A DNA stretch of 62,648 nt from Gemmatimonadota bacterium (GCA_026705765.1 JAPPAB010000023.1:1-62648); one strand, 5' to 3'; shown: positions 1-8,649, counted from the first letter of the stretch. A program made the numbers and translations. Notes: generated from the sequence alone by a model not told the origin.

Positions 1-2733
1 CCACCTCACTTCGCGAGCTTGGGCGCGAGTTCCGGGTTTGACACCCTGGAAGAATGTTTTGAAGACATGCTCCCCCACATCTTCGCCGTAGAAACCGGCC
101 TGTCTTCTGATCCGCCGATGAACTGGCGTCTCTCCATGCTGGACAACTACGCAATCGTCTCCAATTCAGACGCTCACTCCCCGCAAAAACTCGCCCGCGA
201 AGCCACCTGCTTTAATACCGACCTATCATTCCGCGGAATGTATAACGCATTAAAAGACCGCGACCCAACGCGCTTCACGGGCACCCTGGAATTCTATCCC
301 GAAGAAGGCAAATACCACTTTGACGGACACAGAAAATGCGACATATGCTGGAAACCCGCGCAAACCCTCGACGCAAACGAAATCTGCCCGGTATGCGGCC
401 GCAAATTGACCGTTGGTGTACTCCACCGCGTTGAAAAACTCGCAGACCGCGCAGAAGGCGACCGCCCCGACATCGCGATGCCCTTTGAAAACCTGATCCC
501 ACTGCAGGAAATCATCGGCTCAGTCCTCCAGGTAGGCCCCACCAGCAAACGCGTACAAACCGTGTACGAACAAATGCTATCAACACACGGAGCAGAGCTA
601 AAAATCCTGCGCGAATTGCCCATCGAAGAAATCGCAAAAACAGGAGACCCCCTCATCGCCGAAGGCATTCACCGCATGCGCGAAGGGGAAGTACACATCG
701 CGCCGGGATACGACGGCGTGTACGGAAAAATTCAAGTCTTCTCCGACGAAGACCGCGCACGCCTGAGCGGGCAGAAATCGCTATTTCACATACCAGCCGA
801 GGAGCCTTCGAAAGAGAAAGAAGAGAGCGCAAGCCTGGACAAAAGTGCAGAAATCGAGATCGTCAAAGATTCTCCCGTCTCACTTCCCACTTCCCAATTC
901 CCACTCCTCGACCCCCACCAGCAAGCAGCCGTAACCATGGACAACGGTCCCGTCATCGTAACCGCGGGACCTGGCACCGGAAAAACCCGGGTCCTCACCC
1001 ATCGCGTAATCGACCTGACCCAGAACCGCGGTGTATCACCCGCTTCTATAATGGCCGTAACATTCACCAACCGCGCCGCAACTGAAATGTGGGAACGGAT
1101 CGTATCCCTATCCTCCGGGGGCGAAGAACTCGTCCCAATGCGCGTGGGCACATTCCACCGCCTATCACTGGACCTCCTGCGAGAATACGCCCCCGAACGG
1201 CTGGGCGCAATAGCCGACCGCGGAGAAGCCCGCACCGTCTTACAGGAAGCAATCGCCGACATCGACACCGAAATACCGGTTGATGATGCCCTCTCCCAAA
1301 TCTCGCTATGCAAAGCCCAGGGACATGAAATACCCGACATCACCGACACTGAACTCCAAACCATTTACACCAATTATCAACACCGCCTGACCGCTTATGG
1401 CCTCATGGACTTTGACGACATCTTGCTCATCCTCCACAATGTCCTCTGCGGCGACATTTTACAAACAGTCCAGGCGCGATTTACCCACGTACTCGTCGAT
1501 GAATTTCAAGACGTCAACGCCGTACAGTACGCACTAATTCAAAAATTAGCCGGAGATGGATCGGGCCTCTTCGTCATCGGCGACCCCGATCAAGCCATCT
1601 ACGGTTTTCGGGGCGCGAGCGCGGGATATTTTGCCCAATTAAAAGCGGACTATCCCGGATCAAACGAAGTAATCCTGCGGCACACATATCGCTCCACCCC
1701 ACAGATCATCTCCGCAGCATCCAGCCTGCTTCGCGGACGATCGTACGTCCCCGTAAGAGAAAACGGTCCTAAACTGAGAGCCTTATCCACACCCGGCGAA
1801 ACCAGTGAAGGCATCGCCATCGTCGAAGAAATCTCTCGAATGGTCGGCGGCGCAGACCTATTGCAAGCCAATGAAGAAGGCAAACGCAGCCTGGACGACT
1901 TCGCTGTCTTATTCCGCACCGGACGCCAGGCAGACGCCCTGGAAACATGCTTCTTACAGGCGGGGATCCCCTACCGCGTCATCGGACAAAAAAACTATCT
2001 GGACGCAGCTTCGGTACAGCACGCCCTATCGTTTTTTAAGTGTGTCCTGAGGGACGACATTTCCAGCACCCCAACCTCCAGAGATATAATCGACCTCCTC
2101 TCCATCCCCGCATTTGACCCTGGCCGAGAAGCCCGCGCAACAATGCGTCGTCAGACTCAAAACAACACACTATCAGACACAGTGCAGGAAAAATTGGACG
2201 CCGCGATGGAAGCTATAGGTCGCTTCCGCAATGAAACATCTCACCTATCGCCTTCCGAACGCATAGCGAAATGGGCAGAAGAATTTGCGACATCAGACGA
2301 CATCGACCTTGAGCGATTGAGCCTATTGGCTCAGGGCGTGGATACCATCGCAGAGCTATTGGACATCATCACCCTGGGACAGGATGGCGACTTTGTGCGT
2401 CGTGGAAAGATAGCGCGGCCCGAAGCCGTCACGCTAATGACCCTGCATGCGTCTAAGGGCCTGGAATTCCCCGTGGTATTTATCTGTGGGGTTGAGGAAG
2501 GATTGATACCGCACGCCGATGCGGATATCGAAGAAGAGAAACGCCTATTTTTTGTCGGCATAACCCGCGGACAAGACGAAGTGATCTTGACCCGCGCCCG
2601 AAGCCGCAGGCGATTTGGCGAACGCATCACACCTGAAATATCGCGCTTTATAGCCGACATACCCGAAGACATCATCGACTTTGTCGATCTGCGCACCAGA
2701 CGCAAACCCGCCGAACAACTATCCCTATTTTAA
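1..2733 (+). CDS. EndoQ-like PHP nuclease fused to UvrD/PcrA-type helicase (5' end outside window)
   Basis: The reading frame is open to the window edge, so the N-terminus is missing. The first ~60 visible residues match the end of the PHP domain of the TIGR00375/endonuclease Q family (FAVETGLSSDPPMNWR, then SNSDAHSP). A four-cysteine zinc-binding knuckle follows (CDIC...CPVCGR, about residues 112-132 from the edge). From about residue 300 the protein is a superfamily 1A helicase: Q-motif, Walker A (GPGTGKT, near 322), Walker B (VDEFQD, near 500), GDPDQAIYGFRGA, and motif V/VI region (TLHASKGLEF) near 810. EndoQ proteins cut beside deaminated bases; UvrD-type helicases unwind nicked DNA. The fusion therefore suggests repair of uracil or hypoxanthine lesions by nicking then unwinding, which is inference. 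The C-terminus PAEQLSLF ends in a short hydrophobic tail that could be a sliding-clamp-type peptide. The stop codon overlaps the stop of the convergent downstream gene. Confidence 0.9.
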   Translation, partial: PPHFASLGASSGFDTLEECFEDMLPHIFAVETGLSSDPPMNWRLSMLDNYAIVSNSDAHSPQKLAREATCFNTDLSFRGMYNALKDRDPTRFTGTLEFYPEEGKYHFDGHRKCDICWKPAQTLDANEICPVCGRKLTVGVLHRVEKLADRAEGDRPDIAMPFENLIPLQEIIGSVLQVGPTSKRVQTVYEQMLSTHGAELKILRELPIEEIAKTGDPLIAEGIHRMREGEVHIAPGYDGVYGKIQVFSDEDRARLSGQKSLFHIPAEEPSKEKEESASLDKSAEIEIVKDSPVSLPTSQFPLLDPHQQAAVTMDNGPVIVTAGPGTGKTRVLTHRVIDLTQNRGVSPASIMAVTFTNRAATEMWERIVSLSSGGEELVPMRVGTFHRLSLDLLREYAPERLGAIADRGEARTVLQEAIADIDTEIPVDDALSQISLCKAQGHEIPDITDTELQTIYTNYQHRLTAYGLMDFDDILLILHNVLCGDILQTVQARFTHVLVDEFQDVNAVQYALIQKLAGDGSGLFVIGDPDQAIYGFRGASAGYFAQLKADYPGSNEVILRHTYRSTPQIISAASSLLRGRSYVPVRENGPKLRALSTPGETSEGIAIVEEISRMVGGADLLQANEEGKRSLDDFAVLFRTGRQADALETCFLQAGIPYRVIGQKNYLDAASVQHALSFFKCVLRDDISSTPTSRDIIDLLSIPAFDPGREARATMRRQTQNNTLSDTVQEKLDAAMEAIGRFRNETSHLSPSERIAKWAEEFATSDDIDLERLSLLAQGVDTIAELLDIITLGQDGDFVRRGKIARPEAVTLMTLHASKGLEFPVVFICGVEEGLIPHADADIEEEKRLFFVGITRGQDEVILTRARSRRRFGERITPEISRFIADIPEDIIDFVDLRTRRKPAEQLSLF

Positions 2734-4034
2734 ATACCGAGCATCTCGTGTACCGCGTTGTGAATACGGTCTTCTGTATCTTCAATGAACGGACCCGTGC
2801 GCTTCCAGTGTTGCTGATTGAACCAGACCTCGTAGCCCCCTTCTGGGATCTGCCGTTTAACGGGAATATAACCCACGATGTCATTCGTATAAGCCGCCAC
2901 CAGAAGGTTCTGAAAATAAGGCGCCAGTTCTCTTTTCAAACGCAACCCGTGCTCCACATTCATCTCAGCGGCAAGCCCGACAATAGCCAGCGCATTTCCA
3001 AAACGCACCGTCTGGATCTCAAACGGAAAGCTGGTCGCAACCGGAATATTGTTTTCAACACTCTCGAACAGATGTCGCGCCCATGCCCGTACATAGTCCG
3101 AACCGGCATCCAGGCTGGCCTTGACCAGATCCATATCAATGGGTTCGGTCTCTATATCCAGAATCGTCTGCGCAATAGAAATCGGACCGCTGATGTGCCG
3201 CAGGTCTTGCGAAGCGAGTACCCAGGCAACGGACTCACCCAATTCGACGCCAATATCGCGGATCTCATCGACCTCTCGCTGAACAAAAACATTTGACGTC
3301 GGATCGACGGGCTTCGTCTTCTGATCTCCGGCACAACCCTGCAAAAAACAAGTCGCGACATCGGGATACGCCGCTTCGATATGATCACACGCAAAACACA
3401 CGTAATCCCCCCCAATAAGCGTCCCGCTGCGGCTGGTGGGATGACATGCATAAGAAAAAATAACACACCGCAACTCGCCTTCGGGAGACTCCACTGCAAT
3501 AACCGGCACATCGTGGTCGTGAGGCGCTTCCAAAGAGGGCACCCACGCCACACCGCCTTTCCCATCTGGCTTGCGACGAGACCTCGCGATATCGCAACGC
3601 CCCGTACCAAAACGAAGACGCGCAGGAGACCGTGCTTCCCAGGCCATTTTTGCACAGCGCGCGACATTTTCAAAAAGATCTTCGAGATAATCGTCGTCCA
3701 GTTCCCCGTGTCGCTCCCTGTCCATCTCCCGGATACAGGGACCGCAATGCGTATGCGAGCCATTGAGAATAATATGCTCCGGATCAATACCCGTAGCCGC
3801 GTTAATCCTGCTTCGTACCTCTTCGGTACGCTCGTAAAAACCCAGAATCTCGGCACCGACAATAAGCAGCGGTGTCGCGCCGTCATCTATCGCAACCGCC
3901 GTAGCCTTCAAAGGATGATAAACCTCAGTAGAAGGCTCTTGCCGCGCCGCGAACCCGGCCAGATAAATCCCCACGGGCGGGGTAATATCGACCGTGCTAA
4001 CGCCGACTTGATAGGTATGATTGGATGATGACAT
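2730..4034 (-). CDS. Neutral/alkaline ceramidase N-terminal-domain family hydrolase
   Basis: 434 residues. The N-terminus (GVSTVDITPPVGIYLAGF) and the motif NGSHTHCGP near residue 90 are hallmarks of the neutral/alkaline non-lysosomal ceramidase family (PF04734); the histidines belong to the zinc site. True neutral ceramidases are ~650-700 residues with an immunoglobulin-like C-terminal domain and a signal peptide. This protein has only the N-terminal catalytic fold and no visible signal peptide, so a cytoplasmic amidase on some other amide is as likely as ceramide hydrolysis. It is the last gene of a three-gene operon with an FAD-dependent amine oxidase and an amidohydrolase, 12 nt after the preceding stop. 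The start ATG follows an AGGGAAT ribosome site. The substrate cannot be told from sequence. Confidence 0.85.
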   Translation of the reverse strand: MSSSNHTYQVGVSTVDITPPVGIYLAGFAARQEPSTEVYHPLKATAVAIDDGATPLLIVGAEILGFYERTEEVRSRINAATGIDPEHIILNGSHTHCGPCIREMDRERHGELDDDYLEDLFENVARCAKMAWEARSPARLRFGTGRCDIARSRRKPDGKGGVAWVPSLEAPHDHDVPVIAVESPEGELRCVIFSYACHPTSRSGTLIGGDYVCFACDHIEAAYPDVATCFLQGCAGDQKTKPVDPTSNVFVQREVDEIRDIGVELGESVAWVLASQDLRHISGPISIAQTILDIETEPIDMDLVKASLDAGSDYVRAWARHLFESVENNIPVATSFPFEIQTVRFGNALAIVGLAAEMNVEHGLRLKRELAPYFQNLLVAAYTNDIVGYIPVKRQIPEGGYEVWFNQQHWKRTGPFIEDTEDRIHNAVHEMLGI

Positions 4035-4046
4035 GACATATATTCC

Positions 4047-5180
4047 CTATAAAAATCGCGTAATTTGATACGCATCAATCTCTGTCTCGAGATCTTTCCC
4101 CGGAACCAGATCCGCGATGAGTTTCCCGCTATACGGACCGAGTTGCAAGCCCGTGGGACCGTGCCCGGTAGCGAGATAGACATTTTGAATACTGGGAACA
4201 TGCCCCAGCACCGGCAAATGGTCCTCCGTGTAAGGACGCAGCCCAACCCGAATCTCGCGCACCTCTGCCTGCGCCAGACCGGGTGCAACCCGCAAGGCTT
4301 CTGCCAGAACCTCGAGCACCCCCGCAGCAGTGGTGCGAGCCTCAAAACCCGATCCCGTCTCCCGCGTCGCCCCCACAACCACGCGGCCATCCGGCCAGGG
4401 AACCATATAATGACCCCGCACCGCACTGATAATGGGCCAGGACGACGTATCTGTATCGCCCAGACTCAGATGAATAATCTGACCGCGCTGAGGCTCAACC
4501 GGAATATGAACGCCAAGCTGATCTCCAAAGGCCTGCGACCAGGCCCCACCCGCGATAACAACCTTACCGGCAGAGATCGTTTCTCCGTCTGTAATAACAC
4601 CCGTAACCGCATCATCCTGGATACATAGCTGATCAACCCCAGCATGTTTGACCACAAGCCCCTTCGCTTCAGCAGCCCGATGCAGGGCAGCCGCCAGAAG
4701 CCGACCATCCACGCGGGCGGCATCGCGGTAGTAAATCGCACCGCGCACATCCCCTAGAGCGGGAAAGCGTCTGCGCGCCTCATCCGAAGAAATCTCGTAC
4801 AAATCTTCCTCAGCCGGTTCACCGCGTTGGTCCCGGCGGTTAAAAATGTGTTGCCGCGCAATAGCAAAGGAATCTATTTCGTCATAAGAAACAGCGACAA
4901 GCATCATCCCACACGTTGCAAAACCCGTTTCCCCATCCTGTTCCGCCTGCAAATTATCCACCAATTGTGGATAATATTCGGAAGCAAACGCGGCGAGACG
5001 CAGCCAGGGATCTGGATCACGGGTATTGGTAGCGGGCGAAAGAATACCCGCACCAGCATCCGTAGCGCGCCCCGCATCCCTCCGGTCAACGAGCAGAGTC
5101 TTTGCACCGTCGCACACCAGATGATACGCGGCAGAAATCCCGACAACACCACCGCCGATAACAATAGTGTCATAAGTCAT
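4047..5180 (-). CDS. FAD-dependent oxidoreductase (DAO/glycine oxidase type)
   Basis: 377 residues from the chosen ATG, which follows a GGAGAGAG ribosome site. An upstream in-frame start at 5219 would overlap the preceding gene and has no such site. The N-terminus YDTIVIGGGVVGISAAYHL is the dinucleotide-binding Rossmann motif of the D-amino-acid oxidase/glycine oxidase fold (PF01266). The C-terminal GLRPYTEDHLPVLGHVP and ATGHGPTGLQLGPYSGKL segments are typical of this family's FAD pocket. Such enzymes oxidise secondary amines or D-amino acids to imines with FAD. It sits in the middle of the amidohydrolase / oxidase / ceramidase-like operon, suggesting that the operon degrades an N-containing compound. 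The substrate is not identifiable. Confidence 0.88.
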   Translation of the reverse strand: MTYDTIVIGGGVVGISAAYHLVCDGAKTLLVDRRDAGRATDAGAGILSPATNTRDPDPWLRLAAFASEYYPQLVDNLQAEQDGETGFATCGMMLVAVSYDEIDSFAIARQHIFNRRDQRGEPAEEDLYEISSDEARRRFPALGDVRGAIYYRDAARVDGRLLAAALHRAAEAKGLVVKHAGVDQLCIQDDAVTGVITDGETISAGKVVIAGGAWSQAFGDQLGVHIPVEPQRGQIIHLSLGDTDTSSWPIISAVRGHYMVPWPDGRVVVGATRETGSGFEARTTAAGVLEVLAEALRVAPGLAQAEVREIRVGLRPYTEDHLPVLGHVPSIQNVYLATGHGPTGLQLGPYSGKLIADLVPGKDLETEIDAYQITRFL

Positions 5181-5200
5181 TTTTTCGATCTCTCTCCGTA

Positions 5201-6043
5201 TTATCCCGACAGACCCCATATCTCAGCCGCAGTCCCGCCCAGAATGCGTTCTATATCCCCATCCGTCAGAAAGGGCAACCCCTCGCGAATAAGACGCAGT
5301 TCATCAGCAAGCGTGGGCCACTTGTGCTTGACCCGGTGATACCCGGGATAACCAGTCCCCCAGACCGTACGCTGAGCAGTAAAAACCGCCAGCGCCGCCT
5401 CAATATAGGGATGCACATCTTTGTACGGATGAGCTTCTTGCGAACGCCCAGCCACATCCGAAAGTTTAAAAAACACATTGTCAAAACGCGCCAGATCCAG
5501 AATCGGCTGATATTTAGCAAGCGGACAATCTATTTGCGGGTACCCCATATGGTCTAAGATAAGAACAGTATCCGGACACCGCCGCGCAATCGCAGCGACC
5601 TGATCCGCATCCTCGGGCCGCAAATGAAACTGGATAATCGCATCAAGCGCCGCGATCTCTTCCCACATCGGACCGTTCTGCTCCGTAAGCAGAATCTTCT
5701 CATCGAGATAATACATCGGATGCAAACGGAACCCAACCAGACCGCGCTCCCGAATCCAGTAGCGCACCTGCTCGGCATTATCGGGATCCTGGGGATCAAC
5801 AAGACCATGCCCGACAAACCGATCCGGATACCGAACCACCGAATCCGCGATATAACCATTATCCCAGGTGGACCAACTCGTCTGCACGAGCACCGTCCAA
5901 TCCACCCCTTCGGCATCCATATCAGCCAAAAGTTCCTCGGCAGTACCCGGCTCATCAGGATAGCTATTCCACGTCGGCGCAGTGGGACCAACCGGATACT
6001 TATCCGAAATTTCCCAAATGTGAACGTGCGTATCTACAATCAT
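5201..6043 (-). CDS. Amidohydrolase-2 family metal-dependent hydrolase
   Basis: 280 residues with the TIM-barrel amidohydrolase-2 (PF04909) pattern: an N-terminal DTHVHIW metal site, a central FHLRPED strand and VLILDHMGYP. These enzymes hydrolyse lactones or decarboxylate cyclic acids (relatives include 2-pyrone-4,6-dicarboxylate lactonase). It is the first gene of a minus-strand operon, with an AGGAC ribosome site 7-8 nt before the ATG. The next gene starts 20 nt downstream. A conserved hairpin lies just upstream and separates it from the Rpn gene. Confidence 0.87.
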   Translation of the reverse strand: MIVDTHVHIWEISDKYPVGPTAPTWNSYPDEPGTAEELLADMDAEGVDWTVLVQTSWSTWDNGYIADSVVRYPDRFVGHGLVDPQDPDNAEQVRYWIRERGLVGFRLHPMYYLDEKILLTEQNGPMWEEIAALDAIIQFHLRPEDADQVAAIARRCPDTVLILDHMGYPQIDCPLAKYQPILDLARFDNVFFKLSDVAGRSQEAHPYKDVHPYIEAALAVFTAQRTVWGTGYPGYHRVKHKWPTLADELRLIREGLPFLTDGDIERILGGTAAEIWGLSG

Positions 6044-6063
6044 AAAAAAGTCCTATAAGAAGC

Positions 6064-6098
6064 AAAAGCCCGATGGATAACCGGTCCACCGGGCTTAT
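6064..6098 (-). terminator. Conserved hairpin, copy 1 (likely terminator of the Rpn gene)
   Basis: Inverted repeat with arms AAGCCCGATGGAT and near-complementary GTCCACCGGGCTT. Read on the minus strand the stem ends in GGGCTTTTG, an intrinsic-terminator layout 40 nt after the Rpn stop codon. Nearly the same hairpin recurs at 7404-7438, 8508-8542 and 20680-20716. Confidence 0.6.
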
Positions 6099-6139
6099 TC
6101 ATATAGCTTGAGGGATGTGCATAATTCCACATAATCGCG

Positions 6140-6436
6140 TCACACATCCAACGCTTGCTCAAATGCCTCAAGACTGGACACCTGGATCGCCGTACGATGC
6201 AACTTCTTCAGGCGTTGCAAATCTTCTATAGCTGCAATGCGTGTGGATAGAGGGTGCGCTTCGCCCAAGTCAAATCGAATCTCCAACACTTCGAGGATAT
6301 CTTCGAGCGTGCTTTTTCTTTCGCCCTGCTCAATACCTTGCTCAATACCTTGCTCAATACCTTGCTCAATACCTTGCTCAATGCCCTGCTTCATAATGTA
6401 TTGTGTAAACGATGATTCGCGCATGATTGCGTCCAT
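6140..6436 (-). CDS. Predicted intragenic RpnS antitoxin within the Rpn gene
   Basis: Internal in-frame ORF of 98 codons starting at the Met of QEGLMD. The AGGAGGG at 6441-6447 is a near-perfect ribosome site at optimal spacing, better than that of the full-length gene. In studied Rpn proteins an internally started C-terminal fragment neutralises the full-length nuclease. The product would contain the IEQG repeat run and the conserved tail. Translation from this start is inferred, not seen. Confidence 0.55.
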   Translation of the reverse strand: MDAIMRESSFTQYIMKQGIEQGIEQGIEQGIEQGIEQGERKSTLEDILEVLEIRFDLGEAHPLSTRIAAIEDLQRLKKLHRTAIQVSSLEAFEQALDV

Positions 6437-7069
6437 AAGACCCTCCTGTAAGAGAATGCGATTGATCAGTGTCTGATCATACTCTAACCCACTCAATATC
6501 ATCAACCGCTCCAAAATGTCAACCTTTATTGATTCATCCACCGGCAACCCATTCGCAGCGTCAACACAGTGACGCAGCCACGCCTCTGAATCTATCCCAA
6601 CAGGACGTTTCATCAATGATACAAACGGAAACAAGCCCGAAGGTCCGCCATCTATAATGTCCTGTCCGTCTATTCCACTCAGCCGAATCACGCTATATTT
6701 GATCACAGCAAGATGGCCGGATATTTTCTGAACAAAGTGCCCCGGATCGCGCCGACCTGCACCGCGCCGCAAGTAGATCACACTGGAATAAATCGGCAGG
6801 TCGTGCTGCTCTATCGCACGTATAATATAGCCAGCCATGCGCAGCGGCATAGAAGGATCGTCAGTGGTTTGAAACTCCGTATGGATCAACGCCTCCTCAC
6901 CTGCGATAAGGACGCGGATAAGGCTGTCCATGTGTCGTGTTTCAACGGTGTTTTGCTCTGTGTCGAGGATGTCGAGGACTTCTACATCGTCCTGTCCGAA
7001 TGTGAGGCGGATGAAGTCTTTGGGGTAGGTTTGGATGAGGTCTTTAGAGATGGTGTCATATTCGGCCAT
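6140..7069 (-). CDS. Rpn family recombination-promoting nuclease/putative transposase, full length
   Basis: 309 residues and the only copy in the window with the nuclease domain. The PD-(D/E)XK core is visible: Asp in RHMDSLIRV (residue 48) and the E-x-Q pair in IHTEFQT (65 and 67). The C-terminal variable domain holds a QGIEQG repeat run and ends in a helix-rich tail (LEIRFDLGEAHP, then DLQRLKKLHRTAIQVSSLEAFEQALD). Inside the gene a strong Shine-Dalgarno (AGGAGGG, 6441-6447) precedes an in-frame ATG at 6436, four bases on, matching the intragenic start of RpnS antitoxins. The main start at 7069 follows a GAGG site 8 nt away. Known Rpn proteins are DNA endonucleases with toxic and antiphage activity. 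It lies next to an ssp defence operon. Full catalysis is plausible because all key acidic residues are present. Confidence 0.85.
   Translation of the reverse strand: MAEYDTISKDLIQTYPKDFIRLTFGQDDVEVLDILDTEQNTVETRHMDSLIRVLIAGEEALIHTEFQTTDDPSMPLRMAGYIIRAIEQHDLPIYSSVIYLRRGAGRRDPGHFVQKISGHLAVIKYSVIRLSGIDGQDIIDGGPSGLFPFVSLMKRPVGIDSEAWLRHCVDAANGLPVDESIKVDILERLMILSGLEYDQTLINRILLQEGLMDAIMRESSFTQYIMKQGIEQGIEQGIEQGIEQGIEQGERKSTLEDILEVLEIRFDLGEAHPLSTRIAAIEDLQRLKKLHRTAIQVSSLEAFEQALDV
6329..6388. repeat. 12-bp tandem repeat coding for IEQG units
   Basis: Five tandem 12-bp units (ctcaataccttg on the plus strand; the last is ctcaatgccctg). They encode IEQG repeats in the C-terminal variable domain of the Rpn protein. 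The unit is a multiple of three, so copy-number change alters linker length without a frameshift. The first four units are identical, implying recent expansion. Confidence 0.9.
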
Positions 7070-7403
7070 GTGAGATGCCTCGCGTCTGATGGATGAATTT
7101 GATCAGACACAAAGCAAATATCAGGCCAACATCACAGAAATTGAACGATAAATTGTATGGACAGAAACTCAAGAACCCTCATCAGGCTTTTAATATGCTA
7201 TATTGCGCCTTAACTTAAATGTAGGGATCGCCTTTGGAGACACATACAAATCGAACTCGCCGGGATACAAAAGTGTACGTTTTGATCCATGAATGGCGAG
7301 GTATCGTGAAAGATTTTTACATTTAAAAAAATAGCGGTCTGCCGAGAATTGGCCTCCCGCGCTGTGCTTAATGGCCTTTTGGGGATCGGCTGATGGCATA
7401 AAC
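7070..7403. other. Intergenic stretch with a degenerate duplicated segment
   Basis: No convincing gene. The part at 7349-7400 is similar (about 80%) to 8247-8298; both lie upstream of an Rpn module and, read on the minus strand, encode Q-K-A-x-KHSAGG. It seems to be a decayed coding remnant copied twice. A minus-strand frame across 7190-7429 runs through the hairpin and is not supported as a gene. Confidence 0.4.
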
Positions 7404-7438
7404 AAAAGCCCAATGGATAAATACACCATCGGGCTTAT
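7404..7438 (-). terminator. Conserved hairpin, copy 2
   Basis: Same hairpin as at 6064 (AAGCCC...GGGCTT with a GATGG/CCATC inner arm). It lies 43 nt downstream of the second Rpn module. The similarity to copy 1 continues through the spacer and into the Rpn C-terminus, so hairpin and coding tail were duplicated together. On the minus strand it ends in GGGCTTTTGTTT. Confidence 0.6.
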
Positions 7439-7481
7439 TCATATAGTTTGAGGAATGCGCATAATTCCATATATAATCGCG

Positions 7482-7865
7482 TCACGCATCCAACGCTTGC
7501 TCAAATGCTTCAAGGCTGGACACCTGAATCGCTGCACGATGCAACTGCTTGAGGCGGTACAGATCTTCGATGGCCGCAATGCGAGCAGATAAGGGGTCTG
7601 ATTCATCCAAATCAAATCGAATCTCTAACACATCCAGAAGGTCTTCAATAGCGCGTTCTCTACTTCCTTCCTCAATACCTTGTTGGGTAAGGGATTGAAA
7701 ATAAGATGATTCGCGGACGAGATCCATGACGCCCTCTTTGATGAGCGCTTTAGAAATGGTTTCAGCATCGTAATTCAATCCGCTCAAGATCGCCATACTT
7801 GCGAGATTATTGGCCTTAGCTAACCGATCCGTATGGGTGTGACGCTGTGGTTTTTCGTCATGCAT
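7482..7865 (-). CDS. Truncated Rpn family protein (C-terminal module, nuclease domain lost)
   Basis: 127 residues covering only the C-terminal part of an Rpn protein. After the unusual start MHDEKPQRHTHTDRL come SMAILSGLNYDAETIS, then KEGVMDLVRESS and the conserved tail LDVLEIRFDLDESDP to SLEAFEQALDA. There is no PD-(D/E)XK domain. Its ATG has a good ribosome site (AAGGGGG, 8 nt), so the short protein can be translated. An internal GAGGG and ATG at 7727 would give an 81-residue RpnS-like product. It starts 12 nt after the third module. It could be a decaying remnant or a retained free antitoxin; retention of the frame favours some selection. Confidence 0.65.
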   Translation of the reverse strand: MHDEKPQRHTHTDRLAKANNLASMAILSGLNYDAETISKALIKEGVMDLVRESSYFQSLTQQGIEEGSRERAIEDLLDVLEIRFDLDESDPLSARIAAIEDLYRLKQLHRAAIQVSSLEAFEQALDA

Positions 7866-7877
7866 TGTAAAACCCCC

Positions 7878-8225
7878 TTAATCCGTTTCATCTAATATTT
7901 GTTGAAATGCTTCAAGATTAGACACCTGGACCGCTGCGCGGTGCAACTGCTTGAGGCGTTGCACATCGTTGATAGTGGCAATGCAAGCAGATAGAGGGTC
8001 TGATTCATCCAGATCAAATCGAATTTCCAACACGTCGAGAAGATTTTCAATAGCGCGTTCTCTAACCCCTTGCTCAACGCCTTGTTGCTTGATGTATTGT
8101 GCAAACGATGATTCGCGCATAATAGGATCCATAAGACCCTCCTGTGATAGAATACGACTTATTGTGCATGGCGCGTAATCCAACCCACTTAAGATCGCAA
8201 ACCGTCTAAGAAGTCAACCTTAATT
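7878..8225 (-). pseudogene. Frameshifted Rpn remnant; C-terminal RpnS-like frame still open
   Basis: The 3' part (7878-8183) encodes the Rpn C-terminal module (ILSQEGLMDPIMRESSFAQY to LEAFQQILDETD). Comparison with the full-length copy shows a one-base deletion near 8205: the codon after IKVDFL reads GA-CGG where the intact gene has GAG CGG. Upstream of it only a few Rpn-like codons remain. The internal Shine-Dalgarno AGGAGGG (8137-8143) and ATG at 8132 are preserved, leaving an 84-codon RpnS-type ORF downstream of the lesion. The nuclease domain is absent. Confidence 0.7.
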
Positions 8226-8309
8226 GAACCATTCAGAGACGCTACGAATCGGCCTCCTGCGCTGTGCTTCATGGCTTTTTGGAGATTGGATGACGGTATA
8301 TTTGAAGGC

Positions 8310-8474
8310 TTATTTTGATTTAGATAGTATCACATCTCTCACTGCCAGTAAAAACGTCTCTATATCCCCATTTTGCTCATAATCCTCAAGCGCGACGGAA
8401 AGATATATCTTCGCGTCCTCTGGATCGCGTAGCTGCTCAATGTGATAGTCTTTAAAGTTTCTATAATTACTCAT
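8310..8474 (-). pseudogene. Antitoxin N-terminal fragment (HI1420/HigA-2-like)
   Basis: 54 codons from the ATG at 8474 (MSNYRNFKDYHIEQLRDPED...LSVALEDYEQNGD..FLLAVRDV). The pattern Y-H-x-x-x-L-x-DPE-A-x-x-YL-x-x-AL-E-x-x-x-D-x-x-x-FL-x-A-x-RDV is that of the N-terminus of addiction-module antidote proteins, which are usually 90-100 residues and continue into a helix-turn-helix. Here the frame stops before the helix-turn-helix, so it is probably truncated. No partner toxin is present. Confidence 0.45.
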
Positions 8475-8507
8475 TTTCTGACTCTGTTGAATTATGCTCT
8501 CTAAAAC

Positions 8508-8542
8508 AAAAGCCCGCTGGATTTCCATCCCATCGGGCTTTT
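8508..8542 (-). terminator. Conserved hairpin, copy 3 (possible terminator of the ssp operon)
   Basis: Same hairpin family: AAAGCCCGCTGGATTT and CCATCGGGCTTTTTC. It ends in T-runs in both directions. On the minus strand it is the first intrinsic-terminator-like structure after the GHKL ATPase gene, about 130 nt after its stop. Confidence 0.55.
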
Positions 8543-8559
8543 TCATTTTTTAAATGCGT

Positions 8560-8649
8560 TCGCTTGGCCCCAACTTTTCTCACCTGCAAAGTTCTCAAGT
8601 CATACTCTGGCCGAAGTTCATCCTGTATTTTTGTCTCATCCTTCCTCAT
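8560..8649 (-). pseudogene. Short gene remnant (DELRPEYDLRTLQVRKVG)
   Basis: A minus-strand frame from ATG 8649 begins MRKDETKIQDELRPEYD and continues LRTLQVRKVGAKR, resembling the N-terminus of small antitoxin-like hypothetical proteins of ~70-80 residues. From about 8550 the frame runs into conserved hairpin copy 3 and loses resemblance. Read as a gene end cut off by the hairpin sequence; recognition is from memory of the motif and is weak. Confidence 0.3.

Noticed and set aside
6329-6388. Tandem 12-bp units considered as a CRISPR-like array
   Set aside because: There are no spacers; the units are in-frame IEQG codons within the Rpn gene.
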